Below are positions 16,433 to 25,904 of a stretch of DNA of 64,000 nt, piece after piece. The notes under the pieces are model-generated. The model did no database searches. It was not told where the DNA came from and saw nothing but the letters and a program-made list of their open reading frames with translations. How positions within the stretch are numbered: the first letter of the stretch is position 1; the number at the start of each line of letters is the position of its first letter. The position numbers and the translations under genes were made by a program. This stretch comes from Bradyrhizobium erythrophlei (GTDB lineage Bacteria; Pseudomonadota; Alphaproteobacteria; Rhizobiales; Xanthobacteraceae). The stretch covers positions 7,783,001 to 7,847,000 of the forward strand of contig NZ_LT670818.1 of assembly GCF_900129505.1 (NCBI RefSeq), read 5' to 3'.

Positions 16433-16861
16433 TCACGCCGCCGTGCGTTGCGGCGCGACCTCGAGCTGGCCTGCGATGTATCGGCGTTCCTGCGTCAGGC
16501 CGCCAAAGCCGTAGGCATCGCCGCGGACTTCGCCGACGTGCAGATAGCTCTCACGGTGCAACGGCCCCAGCAGCTCGCCCATGCGCTTGAACATCGCGGC
16601 GAGATACTCGGCCTTCTCATCCTTGGTGTTGGTGCCCTCGCTGACGTGAACGTCGAGCCAGAAGCTTGCGAGTTGCTGGTCGGCCAGCGAACTTCCGCCG
16701 GCGAACCAGTCTGCCGAATCGACGGATCGCACGATGATCGCGGTGACCTTGGGATCCTTGCGCAGGATCCTGGCGGTGAGCTCACTGACGGCGGCAGCGA
16801 TATCGGCCTTCAGCGATGTCGAGTGGCGTGAACTCGAATAGTCGACGGTGATGAGCGGCAT
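16433..16861 (-). CDS. Tautomerase family protein (4-oxalocrotonate tautomerase-like)
   Basis: 142 residues from ATG at 16861 (MPLITVDYS). Met removal would leave Pro as the N-terminal catalytic base, the hallmark of the family. The protein is long enough for the fused double-domain type. It lies divergently from a LysR regulator, which is probably its controller. Substrate unknown. Confidence 0.8.
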   Translation of the reverse strand: MPLITVDYSSSRHSTSLKADIAAAVSELTARILRKDPKVTAIIVRSVDSADWFAGGSSLADQQLASFWLDVHVSEGTNTKDEKAEYLAAMFKRMGELLGPLHRESYLHVGEVRGDAYGFGGLTQERRYIAGQLEVAPQRTAA

Positions 16862-16931
16862 GATCGTTCTCCTTGCATTGCGCCTCGATCGCGCCACACG
16901 AAGCTAGACCTGCGGCCATCATTTTGGTACC

Positions 16932-16956
16932 TTATCTTACAACATTACAATGATAA
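16932..16956. promoter_or_regulatory. Candidate operator between tautomerase and LysR genes
   Basis: TTATC and GATAA are inverted across 15 bases in an AT-rich patch of the 101-base divergent gap. This resembles a LysR-type site just upstream of the regulator. Support is only symmetry and position. Confidence 0.3.
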
Positions 16957-16962
16957 CGATAT

Positions 16963-17820
16963 TTGATGATGACGCTCGACATTTCGACGGTGCAGGCCTT
17001 CCTGCTGGTGGCCGAACTGCAAAGCTTTACCCGCGCCGCCGAAGCGCTCGGCGCGACGCAGGCGGCCGTGAGCATGAAGCTGCAGCGGCTGGAGGCCACG
17101 CTCGGCAAGCGGCTGGTCGAACGCTCGCCGCGCGCGGTGCGGTTGACCGCCGAAGGAACGAATTTTCTAGTCCATGCCCGTGCGCTGATAGAGGCGCATG
17201 ACCGGGCGCTAAGGAGCGAGCAATCCGCCCGGCAGCATTTGTCGCTCGGCATCAGCGACCACGCCGCCGGCCCCGAACTGGTGCCGCTGCTGGCGAGGCT
17301 TCATGCGGTCTCGCCGCAGCTTGCGCTTTCGGTCGCCATCGGTTTCTCGCGCAACCTGCTCGAGTCCTATGATCGCGGCGAACTCGACGCGGTGATCGTG
17401 CGTCAGGAGGGCAGCCGGCGCGGCGGCGAGAAACTCGCCGAGGATGAATTCGGCTGGTTTGCCTCGCCTGCCCTGCAATGGCGTCGCGGCGACAGCCTGC
17501 CGCTGGCGACACTGGCGCGGCCCTGCGGAGTGCGGGCGCTCGCCATCCGCGCCCTCGACCGGACCGGCATCGAATGGAACGAGGCCTTTGTCGGCGGCGG
17601 CGTGGCGTCGGTCGCCGCCGCCGCGCTCGCCGGGCTCGCGGTCGCTCCCCTGGCGCGCCGGGTCGCGCCGGCGGGCTTGGTCGACATCGGCCCTGCGCGG
17701 GGATTGCCGAAACTTGGTTCGTCAAAGGTGAGGCTGCATTCAAAGGTCAGCGACGCCGGCAAACTGGCGGCGCTGCGGACGCTGGCGGCGACATTCCGGA
17801 GTGCCGTGACGGGGGGTTGA
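16963..17820 (+). CDS. LysR-family transcriptional regulator
   Basis: 285 residues. The N-terminal winged helix is plain: AFLLVAELQSFTRAAEALGA, AVSMKLQRLEATLGKRLVER. The rest is a substrate-binding domain. Start could be 16963, 16966 or 16969 (three near-adjacent ATGs). Divergent from the tautomerase gene, its likely target. Effector unknown. Confidence 0.9.
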   Translation: MMMTLDISTVQAFLLVAELQSFTRAAEALGATQAAVSMKLQRLEATLGKRLVERSPRAVRLTAEGTNFLVHARALIEAHDRALRSEQSARQHLSLGISDHAAGPELVPLLARLHAVSPQLALSVAIGFSRNLLESYDRGELDAVIVRQEGSRRGGEKLAEDEFGWFASPALQWRRGDSLPLATLARPCGVRALAIRALDRTGIEWNEAFVGGGVASVAAAALAGLAVAPLARRVAPAGLVDIGPARGLPKLGSSKVRLHSKVSDAGKLAALRTLAATFRSAVTGG

Positions 17821-17824
17821 GCGA

Positions 17825-18049
17825 ATGGACGGACTTACACTCTTCGGGCTCTTCGCCGTGACCGCGATGCTGGTGTCGTACGCGCTGGAGGCGAAAAGCC
17901 CCTGGTACATTCTGGCGTTCGCATTCGCCTGCGGCCTCGGTTCGGCTTACGGCTTCCTGCAGGGCGCGTGGCCGTTCGGCGTGGTGGAAGCGATCTGGGC
18001 GCTGGTGGCGCTGCGCCGGTGGATGCAGGCGAGGACGCGCGGCTCGTGA
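17825..18049 (+). CDS. Small membrane protein
   Basis: 74 residues with two to three hydrophobic segments (FGLFAVTAMLVSYAL, YILAFAFACGLGSAYGFL, GVVEAIWALVAL) and a basic tail. Starts five bases after the LysR stop, so it is probably co-transcribed. No known function. Confidence 0.6.
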   Translation: MDGLTLFGLFAVTAMLVSYALEAKSPWYILAFAFACGLGSAYGFLQGAWPFGVVEAIWALVALRRWMQARTRGS

Positions 18050-18050
18050 A

Positions 18051-18350
18051 CTACACCGTCGGCAGCACCGAGAACCGCTCGCCCGGCCGACGCAGGTTCA
18101 GCGCATCGGGACTGGCGCCTTCGTCCTGCACGGCATCGACCCGCGCCGAGGACGGGCCGCGCCGGCACTGCGCCACCATGTCCGAGACGATCTCCGGCGG
18201 CCCGGCGAACAGCGCTTCCACGCTGCCGTCCCTGCGGTTGCGCACCCAGCCCTCGAGATTGTGCTTTCGTGCCTGGTGCTCGACCCAGGCGCGGTAGCCG
18301 ACGCCCTGCACGCGCCCGGTGATCATCACCTGACGGATCGCGCCGCTCAT
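18051..18350 (-). CDS. acyP: Acylphosphatase
   Basis: 99 residues. Signature [20 protein letters not shown] contains the active-site Arg, and [17 protein letters not shown] contains the catalytic Asn. Hydrolyses acyl phosphates. The stop of this ORF is two bases from the membrane protein stop (convergent). It follows the oxaloacetate decarboxylase start region on the same strand only distantly. Confidence 0.92.
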   Translation of the reverse strand: MSGAIRQVMITGRVQGVGYRAWVEHQARKHNLEGWVRNRRDGSVEALFAGPPEIVSDMVAQCRRGPSSARVDAVQDEGASPDALNLRRPGERFSVLPTV

Positions 18351-19217
18351 CTAATTCCTCAAGCCCAGGAAGTCGCGGCTGCGTGCCCTCACCTCCGCCT
18401 CGCGCGTGACGCGGCCGGTCAGTTCGCTCGAAGCCAGCCCCTTCAACGCCTTTGGCGGCAAGCCTTCGCGCAGCGCCTTAAGCGTCTCGTAAACGGCCTG
18501 GGTCGCCGCGGCGAACGGCGCATGCCCCTGCAGCGCGATCCGTACCCGCTGGCTCGCGAGATAAAGGGGGTCGGACATGTCCTCCGGCGCGCCGCCCAGC
18601 ACGATCGGCAGCGTCGTGGCGGCGGCGATGGCCTCGAGTTCGGTTCGCGTCTTGATGCCGGTGAAGAACAACGCGTCGACGCCGGTCGCCTGATAGGCCC
18701 TGGCGCGCGCGATCGCGTCATCGAGCGAGGTGATCGATACTGCCCCGGTACGCCCGATGACGACCAGCGAGGCATCGCGGCGCGCAGCCAGTGCCGCCTT
18801 TACCTTGCCGACACCCTCCTCCAATGGAATCAATTGCGTCCCGCTCTGGCCGAAGGCCTGCGGCAGCAAGGTGTCCTCGATGGTGAGGCCGGCGGCGCCC
18901 GCGGTCTCCAGTTCTTCGATGGTGCGGCGGACGTTGAGCGCGTTGCCATAACCGTGATCGGCATCGACCAGCACCGGCAATTCTGCCGCGCGCGACATCC
19001 GGCGCATCTGTTCGGCGAGTTCGGTCAGCGTAATCAAAGCAATGTCGGGATCGCCCAACACCGCGAGCGAAGCCACCGAGCCGCCGAACATGCCGAGTTC
19101 GAAACCGAGATCCCAGGCGATGCGGATCGACGTCGCGTCATAGACCGAGCCGGGTCGAGTGCAGGCCGATCCCGCCAGGATCGAACGCAACGCTTCGCGG
19201 CGCTTTCGGAAGGCCAT
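18351..19217 (-). CDS. Oxaloacetate decarboxylase (isocitrate lyase/PEP mutase superfamily)
   Basis: 288 residues from ATG at 19217 (MAFRKRREAL), the length of the annotated Bradyrhizobium oxaloacetate decarboxylases. Features include RPGSVYDA, VDADHGYGNAL (Asp ligands for Mg) and TIEDTLLPQAFG. The enzyme converts oxaloacetate to pyruvate. The frame extends upstream with low-quality Arg-rich sequence, which I leave out. Convergent-side neighbour is pccA on the same strand, 20 bases upstream. Confidence 0.8.
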   Translation of the reverse strand: MAFRKRREALRSILAGSACTRPGSVYDATSIRIAWDLGFELGMFGGSVASLAVLGDPDIALITLTELAEQMRRMSRAAELPVLVDADHGYGNALNVRRTIEELETAGAAGLTIEDTLLPQAFGQSGTQLIPLEEGVGKVKAALAARRDASLVVIGRTGAVSITSLDDAIARARAYQATGVDALFFTGIKTRTELEAIAAATTLPIVLGGAPEDMSDPLYLASQRVRIALQGHAPFAAATQAVYETLKALREGLPPKALKGLASSELTGRVTREAEVRARSRDFLGLRN

Positions 19218-19237
19218 CGCGAAATCCCCCAATAATT

Positions 19238-21253
19238 TTACGCGAATTCCAGAATCAGCGCGTCGACCGCCAGCGTGGCGCCGGGGGCGGCGTGGATTTT
19301 CTTCACCGTACCGTCGCGTTCGGCGCGCAGCACGTTCTGCATCTTCATCGCCTCGACCACGGCCAGCGTCTCGCCGGCCTTGACCTCCTGGCCTTCGGCG
19401 ACCGCGATCGACACCACGAGACCGGGCATCGGACACAGCAGTTTCTTGCCGGTGTCGGTTTTGGTGCCGACCGGCATCAGCCGCGCCGCTACGGCCTCGG
19501 ATTCGGTGAAAACATTCACGGCGACTTCATATCCCTGATGCGCAAGCCTGAAACCGTTGGGGATCGGACGTACCTGCATCGCCGCCAGATGGCCGTCGAC
19601 GGTGCCCTGCCAGACGGGATCGCCAGGCTTCCACGGCGAGACCAGAAGGTGGGGATTGCCGAGCTTCGCATCGGGGCCGACAAAACGCACCGCGATACCA
19701 TCGGCCTCGCGCACGATGTCGAGGGGGATTTCAGCGCGGTCCAGCCAGACCGCGCGGCGGCGCTCGCGCTGCACCAGGCGGTCGGTCAGCTGGCCGGAAA
19801 TCTGCCGCTTGCGTTCGCCGAGCACGTGATCGACCGCGGCCGCCACCGCGGCCAGCCGGCGCGCGATCTCGCCCTCGGGAACGCGAACCGCAAACCCCTT
19901 CGGAAACTCTTCGGCGATGAAGCCGGTGGAAAGCTTGCCCTCGCGCCAGCGCGGATGCAGCATCAACGCCGACAGGAACGGAATATTGTGGCGGATGCCA
20001 TCGATGTAAAATGAATCGAGCGCGGTCGCCTGCGCCTCGATGGCGGCAGCGCGCGACGGCGCATGCGTCACGAGCTTCGCGATCATCGGATCGTAATAGA
20101 TCGAGATCTCGCCGCCTTCCTGCACACCGGTGTCGTTGCGGACGGTGATCCCGTCAACGCTGCTCTCGAGCGGCGGACGATATTTCACCAGCCGCCCGAT
20201 CGAGGGCAGGAAGTTGCGGAACGGGTCTTCGGCATAGACGCGCGATTCCACCGCCCATCCGGTCAGACGGACGTCCTTTTGCTTCAGCGCCAGCTTTTCG
20301 CCCGCGGCCACCCGGATCATCTGCTCGACCAGATCGATGCCTGTGACCAGTTCCGTCACGGGGTGCTCGACCTGCAGCCGCGTGTTCATTTCCAGGAAGT
20401 AGAAGCTCTTGTCCTGACCGGCGACGAATTCGACCGTGCCGGCGGAATCGTAATTCACGGCCTTTGCCAGCGCCACCGCCTGCTCGCCCATCTGGCGGCG
20501 GGTGGTCTCGTCCAATAGCGGCGACGGCGCTTCCTCGATCACCTTCTGATTGCGGCGCTGGATCGAGCATTCGCGTTCGCCGAGATAGATGACGTTGCCA
20601 TGCTTGTCGCCGAGCACCTGGATTTCGATGTGACGGGGATCGACGATGAATTTCTCGATGAACACCCGGTCATCGCCGAACGATGCCTTGGCTTCCGCTT
20701 TGGCAAGGCCAAACCCTTCGGCGACTTCTGAGGTCGAATGCGCGATCCGCATGCCCTTGCCGCCGCCGCCGGCGGAAGCCTTGATCATGACGGGGTAGCC
20801 GATCGCATCGGCGATCTTCACGGCATGCTTTTCGTCCTCGATCACGCCGAGGAAGCCCGGCACGGTCGAGACGTCGGCCTTGGCGGCTGCCTTCTTGGAC
20901 TCGATCTTGTCGCCCATCGCGGCGATCGCGCCGGCGTTGGGTCCGATGAAGACGATGCCGGCTTGCTGGAGTACGCGCGGAAAGGCCTCGCGCTCAGACA
21001 GGAATCCATAGCCGGGATGCACAGCCTCCGCGCCGGTCTTGCGGCAGGCCTCGATGATCTTGTCCATCACCAGATAGCTTTCGGCGGCGGCCGGCGGCCC
21101 GATCAGGACGGCGTCATCGGCCATTTCGACATGCAGCGCGTCACGGTCGGCCTCGGAATAGACGGCGATGGTCTGGATCCCCATCCGGCGGGCAGTCTTG
21201 ATGACCCGGCAGGCGATCTCGCCGCGGTTTGCGATCAGGATTCGTTTGAACAT
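19238..21253 (-). CDS. pccA: Acetyl/propionyl-CoA carboxylase, biotin-carrying alpha subunit
   Basis: 671 residues from ATG at 21253 (MFKRILIANRGEIACR). Order: biotin carboxylase N domain, ATP-grasp with SAGGGGKGMR and QRRNQK, biotin carboxylase C domain, and a C-terminal biotin carrier domain with AMKM, Lys637 being the biotin site. It carboxylates biotin for propionyl-CoA to methylmalonyl-CoA conversion. The beta subunit is not in the window. Together with the decarboxylase downstream, this links C3/C4 metabolism. Confidence 0.9.
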   Translation of the reverse strand: MFKRILIANRGEIACRVIKTARRMGIQTIAVYSEADRDALHVEMADDAVLIGPPAAAESYLVMDKIIEACRKTGAEAVHPGYGFLSEREAFPRVLQQAGIVFIGPNAGAIAAMGDKIESKKAAAKADVSTVPGFLGVIEDEKHAVKIADAIGYPVMIKASAGGGGKGMRIAHSTSEVAEGFGLAKAEAKASFGDDRVFIEKFIVDPRHIEIQVLGDKHGNVIYLGERECSIQRRNQKVIEEAPSPLLDETTRRQMGEQAVALAKAVNYDSAGTVEFVAGQDKSFYFLEMNTRLQVEHPVTELVTGIDLVEQMIRVAAGEKLALKQKDVRLTGWAVESRVYAEDPFRNFLPSIGRLVKYRPPLESSVDGITVRNDTGVQEGGEISIYYDPMIAKLVTHAPSRAAAIEAQATALDSFYIDGIRHNIPFLSALMLHPRWREGKLSTGFIAEEFPKGFAVRVPEGEIARRLAAVAAAVDHVLGERKRQISGQLTDRLVQRERRRAVWLDRAEIPLDIVREADGIAVRFVGPDAKLGNPHLLVSPWKPGDPVWQGTVDGHLAAMQVRPIPNGFRLAHQGYEVAVNVFTESEAVAARLMPVGTKTDTGKKLLCPMPGLVVSIAVAEGQEVKAGETLAVVEAMKMQNVLRAERDGTVKKIHAAPGATLAVDALILEFA

Positions 21254-21332
21254 GTTCTTGCTTACTTGAAACCTTCTAGGGCGGGGCCGGCCCTCGCGAG
21301 GCCGGGGGCCGCAATCTGACACGCGGGCGCGG

Positions 21333-21380
21333 ATGTAACAATTCCGTGGTTACAGGAAAACCAAACGGAGGCAACGACCT
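21333..21380 (+). repeat. 48-base element, copy 1 (similar copy at 22162)
   Basis: Shares ATGTAACAATTC and GGCAACG with the segment at 22162-22210, and about three quarters of the intervening bases with one gap. It lies in the gap beside pccA. A third, weaker match to the first 11 bases is near 14633. Confidence 0.5.
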
Positions 21381-21399
21381 AACGCTGCGAATCGGCGCC

Positions 21400-21618
21400 T
21401 CAACCGGAGTAAGTCTGGAATCTGCCCCGCGCATAGGCGTGGGACACGGCCTTCATGAGTTCGCCGACCTCGGATTCCAGATATTCGTTGGCCACGATCA
21501 ATGCGCGGATCGTGGCCCGCACGTCGCCGCCGCAGGCGGCGATGGCCTGATCCACCGACGCCTCCAGCCCGTCCTCCTCGATGTCCGATTGTGATGAGGG
21601 CAGCATATTTCGTTCCAT
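21400..21618 (-). CDS. Small hypothetical protein
   Basis: 72 residues, helical: LEASVDQAIAACGGDVRATI, then VANEYLESEVGELMKAVSHAYARG. Sequence quality and codon use look real. No family name recalled. Flanked by repeat copy 1 on the left. Confidence 0.6.
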   Translation of the reverse strand: MERNMLPSSQSDIEEDGLEASVDQAIAACGGDVRATIRALIVANEYLESEVGELMKAVSHAYARGRFQTYSG

Positions 21619-21744
21619 CGCGGGCCGCGGAGATAAATGTTCTTCTTTTGTTCTTATGAAGTCAACTGCCTGATGGGCGCGCGTTCAATAGCGCAGCAGC
21701 GCCCGCTGAAAGGCATGTCCGCTCAGGCCGGCGTGCCGCCGGTC

Positions 21745-22053
21745 TCAAGCAGCCTTTGGCAGCTTGGCGGTCAGGATATCGATCTTGTGGATGGAAGGCG
21801 GCTTGGCGAAGAGGTCGGCCGCCTTGGCCATCAACGCCGCCGCGACCTTGCCGTTCAGATGCGCGTCGCGCCCGGCTTCGTCGTTAAACGTATCGAAAAT
21901 GGCAAACGATGACGGGCCTTCCTGGATGGCGTACCAGGTCACCGTTCCGGCTTCGGCATCCACCAGCGGCAAAGCCGAACGCAAGAATTCCGCGACTTCC
22001 TTTTCCTTGCCCGGCTTAGCCTCAAGCGGCACGTACAGCGCGACCTTGGTCAT
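21745..22053 (-). CDS. Putative quinol monooxygenase (ABM domain)
   Basis: 102 residues: VALYVPLEAKPGKEKEVAEF, then TWYAIQEGPSSFAIFDTF and the conserved DEAGRDAHLNG. This is the antibiotic biosynthesis monooxygenase / YgiN-like fold, a dimeric alpha-beta barrel. Substrate unknown. Confidence 0.85.
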   Translation of the reverse strand: MTKVALYVPLEAKPGKEKEVAEFLRSALPLVDAEAGTVTWYAIQEGPSSFAIFDTFNDEAGRDAHLNGKVAAALMAKAADLFAKPPSIHKIDILTAKLPKAA

Positions 22054-22161
22054 GGGGTGCTCCTGCAGTGATTGAACGTCTCGTCAGGCGCTCGCGCGCC
22101 GTCCCCTTCAAACATACAGGCCTGTTGTTGGTTCCGTGGGGATGGCGGTGCCCTGTGGGGC

Positions 22162-22210
22162 CATGTAACAATTCTGTCGTATAGCAAAACTAAAGAGTGG
22201 CAACGGCCTG
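22162..22210 (+). repeat. 48-base element, copy 2, upstream of the phosphatase gene
   Basis: See copy 1 at 21333. It begins ATGTAACAATTC and ends GGCAACGGCCT, 34 bases before the phosphatase ATG, so it may carry its promoter. CTGTCGT within it resembles half a Pho box, but the second half is poor. Confidence 0.5.
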
Positions 22211-22243
22211 GCCGGGAATTTGCTTCTGATGGGGGAGACTTCA

Positions 22244-24097
22244 ATGCGCCGCTTAATGCTTTTTGTGACCGCAGGCCTGGCGCTCTTCTCCACCGGCAGC
22301 ACGGCGTTGGCCCAGAACAACACCCCCCACAACCTGATCCTGTTCGTGCCAGACGGCTTGCGCGGACAGATCGTCACGCCGCAGACCGCGCCGGCCATGG
22401 CCGATGTCCGCGACAAGGGCGTCAATTTCAAGAATTCGCACTCGATGTTCCCGACGTTCACCATGGCCAACGGATCGGCCCTGGCGACCGGGCATTACCT
22501 CGGCGATACCGGGACGTTCAGCAACACCATCTATACCGGGTTCTCGTCGGTTCCTGCCGGCGATACCGTCGTCCCCTTCATCGAGAACGACGCGGTGCTG
22601 GGCGATGTCGACGAGCATTTCGGCGGCGACTACCTGAACGAAGAAACCATCCTGAAGATGGCGCGCATCAAGGGCTTCAGCACGGCCGCCATCGGCAAGG
22701 TCGGCCCGACCCTGATTTTCGACCATACCGACCGTGCCGACCGTCCCGGACTGCATTCGATCGTGATCGACGATTCCACCGGCGCCAAGACCGGCGTGCC
22801 GCTGTCGGATGAAATGAAGGCCGCACTGGAAAAAGCCAATCTGCCGCTGGTAGCGCCCTCGCGCGGCGACAACGCCAAGGCCGGCGACGCCAAGACGCCG
22901 GGCACCACGGTCGCCAATATCGCCCAGCAGGCCTATTTCGCCGACGTCGCCAGCAAGATCGTGCTGCCGATGTTCAAGGCACGCGGCAAGCCGTTCGTGC
23001 TGGTGTTCTGGTCGCGCGATCCCGACGGCAGCCAGCACAACACCGGCGACAGCCTCAATACCGTGACGCCGGGAATCAACGGACCGACGTCGCTCGCCGG
23101 CATCAAGAACGCCGACGACAATCTGGCGCAGTTGCGCAAGACGCTCGACGATCTCGGTCTTGCCGCCACCACCAACATCGTGATCGCGGCCGACCACGGT
23201 TTCTCGACGATTTCGAAGGAAAGCAAAACCAGCCCCTCGGCAAAGGCGACCTACGCGGACACGCCGAAGGATTTCCTGCCCATGGGGTTCCTGGCGCTCG
23301 ATCTGGCCAAGGCGCTTGACCTGCCGCTGTTCGACCCCAACGACAAGAATGCGCGTATCGGCGACAATGCGCACCCGAAGGCCGGCAACGGCGTGCTCGG
23401 CGCCGATCCCGCAAAGCCCGACCTGGTGGTCGCCACCAATGGCGGATCGGACCTGATCTACCTTCCCAACAGGGACAAGAAACTCGCCGCACGCACCGTC
23501 AAGGCGCTACTCGAACAGGACTATGTCAGCGGGCTGTTCGTCGACGACAAGCTTGGGCGCTTCCCCGGCACATTGGAAATGTCGGAGCTCAACCTCAAGG
23601 GCAAGGCGGTGACCCCCAATCCGTCGATCGTGGTCAACTTCCGCTCCTATGTGGAGGGATGCAACGAGCCGACCAATTGCTCCGTCGAGGTCGCCGATAC
23701 CGTGCTGCGGCAAGGTCAGGGCATGCACGGCAGTTTCGGCCGCGGCGATACCATGAATTTCATGGCCGCAACCGGTCCCGATTTCAAAGCCGGCTATGTC
23801 GATCCGCTCCCGGTCAGCAATGCCGACGTCGGCATGACGATCTCGCAACTGATGGGCTTGCGTGCGGCCGCCAACGGCGGACTTATCGGCCGGGTGATCT
23901 CTGAGGCACTGCCCAACGGAATCATCCCGAAGGCGGCCGACGGAAAGCTGGTCTCCAAACCCGCCGCCAACGGCCTGCAGACCGTCGTCAAGTACCAACG
24001 CGTGCTGTCGCAGCGCTATTTCGACGCCGCCGGATTTCCCGGCCGCACCGTCGGACTCGAGGCCGAAACCGGCAAACAAAAAACGGCGGGGAAATAA
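22244..24097 (+). CDS. Exported alkaline phosphatase superfamily protein
   Basis: 617 residues from ATG at 22244, preceded by GGGGGAG. A signal peptide (MRRLMLFVTAGLALF... cut near ALAQ) sends it to the periplasm. The metal centre is suggested by LFVPDGLRG, FPTFTMANGSALATGHY (nucleophile Thr/Ser region), FWSRDPDGSQHN and VIAADHGFSTI. It belongs to the nucleotide pyrophosphatase/phosphodiesterase branch. Length is larger than typical due to a C-terminal extension. An upstream ATG at 22220 would disrupt the signal peptide. Confidence 0.85.
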   Translation: MRRLMLFVTAGLALFSTGSTALAQNNTPHNLILFVPDGLRGQIVTPQTAPAMADVRDKGVNFKNSHSMFPTFTMANGSALATGHYLGDTGTFSNTIYTGFSSVPAGDTVVPFIENDAVLGDVDEHFGGDYLNEETILKMARIKGFSTAAIGKVGPTLIFDHTDRADRPGLHSIVIDDSTGAKTGVPLSDEMKAALEKANLPLVAPSRGDNAKAGDAKTPGTTVANIAQQAYFADVASKIVLPMFKARGKPFVLVFWSRDPDGSQHNTGDSLNTVTPGINGPTSLAGIKNADDNLAQLRKTLDDLGLAATTNIVIAADHGFSTISKESKTSPSAKATYADTPKDFLPMGFLALDLAKALDLPLFDPNDKNARIGDNAHPKAGNGVLGADPAKPDLVVATNGGSDLIYLPNRDKKLAARTVKALLEQDYVSGLFVDDKLGRFPGTLEMSELNLKGKAVTPNPSIVVNFRSYVEGCNEPTNCSVEVADTVLRQGQGMHGSFGRGDTMNFMAATGPDFKAGYVDPLPVSNADVGMTISQLMGLRAAANGGLIGRVISEALPNGIIPKAADGKLVSKPAANGLQTVVKYQRVLSQRYFDAAGFPGRTVGLEAETGKQKTAGK

Positions 24098-24131
24098 TCC
24101 CCCGCCGCCTGGTCTCGACCGCGACTGAAAT

Positions 24132-24716
24132 TTACATCCCGATATCGAACACCTTCGGCAGCTGCGTCGCCAGCGGCACGGCTGCGGCGCCCACGATGGT
24201 GGCGACCAGCGCCATCAAGGTGCGGTTGATGCGCTGCTTGCCCCGCATCTGGCTCGCGATCCATTCCAGCACGTCGGTATTGACGCCCGCCGCACGCGTC
24301 GGCGCCCAGCTTTCGATCGCGGTCTCCGGCGACAGCGCAACCGTGCGTGGCGGCACCGGCAGGCCTGACGCGGAGGCCGCGTGGTGCACCACCGCCTTGG
24401 CCAGCAGATCGTCAAAACGTCCCTCGTCGCTGCGTTCGGCGCCGGCGTCGTTGATCTCGAACAGCGCTTCGGCTTCGGCCCGGCTGACGGGCTGATGGTC
24501 GACAGCGGTCGCGGTCAGGATGCGCGCGCACCAGGCAGCGTCAAAGGCATCCAGCGCGCGGGAAAAATGTACACGGCCCCTGGTGGTGGGACCTTCGCCG
24601 GTGATCACGCCATCGCGGACCACGGTGAGAGCTTGTGCGGCGGTGTCGCGGCAGGAAATTCTGGAGGGTTCGAGCGCGGGGATCGATTCGGGTAACTTAA
24701 GTGCGGCGGCGGACAT
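24132..24716 (-). CDS. Hypothetical protein with C-terminal membrane segment
   Basis: 194 residues, starting MSAAALKLPESIPAL and ending with a hydrophobic helix, LMALVATIVGAAAVPLATQL. The middle is soluble and of mixed composition. No family recognised. Convergent with the phosphatase gene, 34 bases apart. Confidence 0.7.
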   Translation of the reverse strand: MSAAALKLPESIPALEPSRISCRDTAAQALTVVRDGVITGEGPTTRGRVHFSRALDAFDAAWCARILTATAVDHQPVSRAEAEALFEINDAGAERSDEGRFDDLLAKAVVHHAASASGLPVPPRTVALSPETAIESWAPTRAAGVNTDVLEWIASQMRGKQRINRTLMALVATIVGAAAVPLATQLPKVFDIGM

Positions 24717-25091
24717 GAGTTGGGTCTACTTTTCAGTTTCTTGTGCAGGACAGCATTTTCACGCAGGCGTAAACGAGTAGTTAACGATTCGAAACTCGCT
24801 TCGCTGGTTTTTTAGATGGTTGCCGATTTGTCGCCGTGACGTCCGTGAAAGTTCGGTATCGGAACCGGACCCGGCGTGTTGCGGGCGATTAAAGGCAATA
24901 GCGGGGCAGAGACAACATTTGCCCCCGCTGTTGCTTTTTTGCCGCACAAGCGGAGCAAAAGAAGATGCTAGGGGTTGCCTGTTCGAGAGAAGAATTTCAC
25001 CTTTTCTTGGCCGCCATTCACTTAAACGCTTCCACCCCCTATACTTAGCGCGAAGAATTACCCTGCAACTTGAAGCACATGAGGAAACAAA
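24717..25091 (+). other. 375-base gap, regulatory region of peroxiredoxin
   Basis: No convincing ORF in either strand. It should hold the divergent promoters of the hypothetical gene on the left and the peroxiredoxin gene on the right. A GAGGAAAC ribosome site precedes the peroxiredoxin ATG. I could not identify a specific regulator site. Confidence 0.4.
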
Positions 25092-25751
25092 ATGGCTCTT
25101 CAGATAGGCGCAGTGGCCCCCGATTTCGAGGCCGAAACCACCGAAGGCAAAATCAAGTTCCATGATTGGATCGGCAACGGCTGGGCGCTTTTGTTCTCGC
25201 ACCCGAAGGATTTCACGCCGGTCTGCACCACCGAACTCGGCGCCCTGGCGAAGTTGAAGCCGCAATTCGACAAGCGCGGCGTCAAGCTGATGGGGCTTTC
25301 CGTCGATCCCGTCACCAACCATGCGAAATGGTCGGAGGACATCAAGGAGACGCAAGGCGCCGCGCCGAATTATCCGATGATCGGCGACACCGATTACAAC
25401 GTGTCGAAGCTATACGACATGCTGCCGGCCGCGACTTCCGGCGATGCCACCAAGCGCACCGCCGCCGACAACCAGACCGTCCGCAACGTCTTCATCATCG
25501 GGCCGGACAAGAAAATCAAACTGATCCTCATCTATCCGATGACCACGGGCCGCAACTTCCAGGAAATACTGCGCGTCATCGATTCCATGCAGATGACCGC
25601 CAAGCATCGCGTGGCGACGCCGGCCGACTGGAAGCCGGGCGAGGACGTCATCATCGCCGGCTCGGTCAGCGATGACGAGGCCAAGACCATCTATCCGGAG
25701 GGCTGGAAGGCGCCGAAGCCCTATCTGCGGATCGTGCCGCAGCCGAAGTAA
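25092..25751 (+). CDS. Peroxiredoxin, 1-Cys (Prx6) type
   Basis: 219 residues. The active site is HPKDFTPVCTTE with the peroxidatic Cys, and the distal Arg region is conserved (RNVFIIGPDKKIKL). Length and the C-terminal domain (DDEAKTIYPEGW, KPYLRIVPQ) match the Prx6 class. It reduces peroxides in the cytoplasm. Confidence 0.93.
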   Translation: MALQIGAVAPDFEAETTEGKIKFHDWIGNGWALLFSHPKDFTPVCTTELGALAKLKPQFDKRGVKLMGLSVDPVTNHAKWSEDIKETQGAAPNYPMIGDTDYNVSKLYDMLPAATSGDATKRTAADNQTVRNVFIIGPDKKIKLILIYPMTTGRNFQEILRVIDSMQMTAKHRVATPADWKPGEDVIIAGSVSDDEAKTIYPEGWKAPKPYLRIVPQPK

Positions 25752-25770
25752 GCGAGTAGCGCTTGGTAAG

Positions 25771-25807
25771 GTGGGCAAAGGCGCGCCGGCGCTGTGCCCC
25801 CTTTTTT
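25771..25807 (+). terminator. Likely terminator after peroxiredoxin
   Basis: GGGCA and TGCCC arms enclose a GC-rich segment containing GGCGCGCC, followed by CCTTTTTT. It lies 20 bases after the peroxiredoxin stop. Confidence 0.6.
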
Positions 25808-25904
25808 CCTGGCCGGTGGCCCGCTGCGATTGACCGTTAAATTCGCGGCGCGAGCCATTCGTGATCATCAGCCCGAGCGTGGACGATACCGCCGCTATCC
25901 CGGC

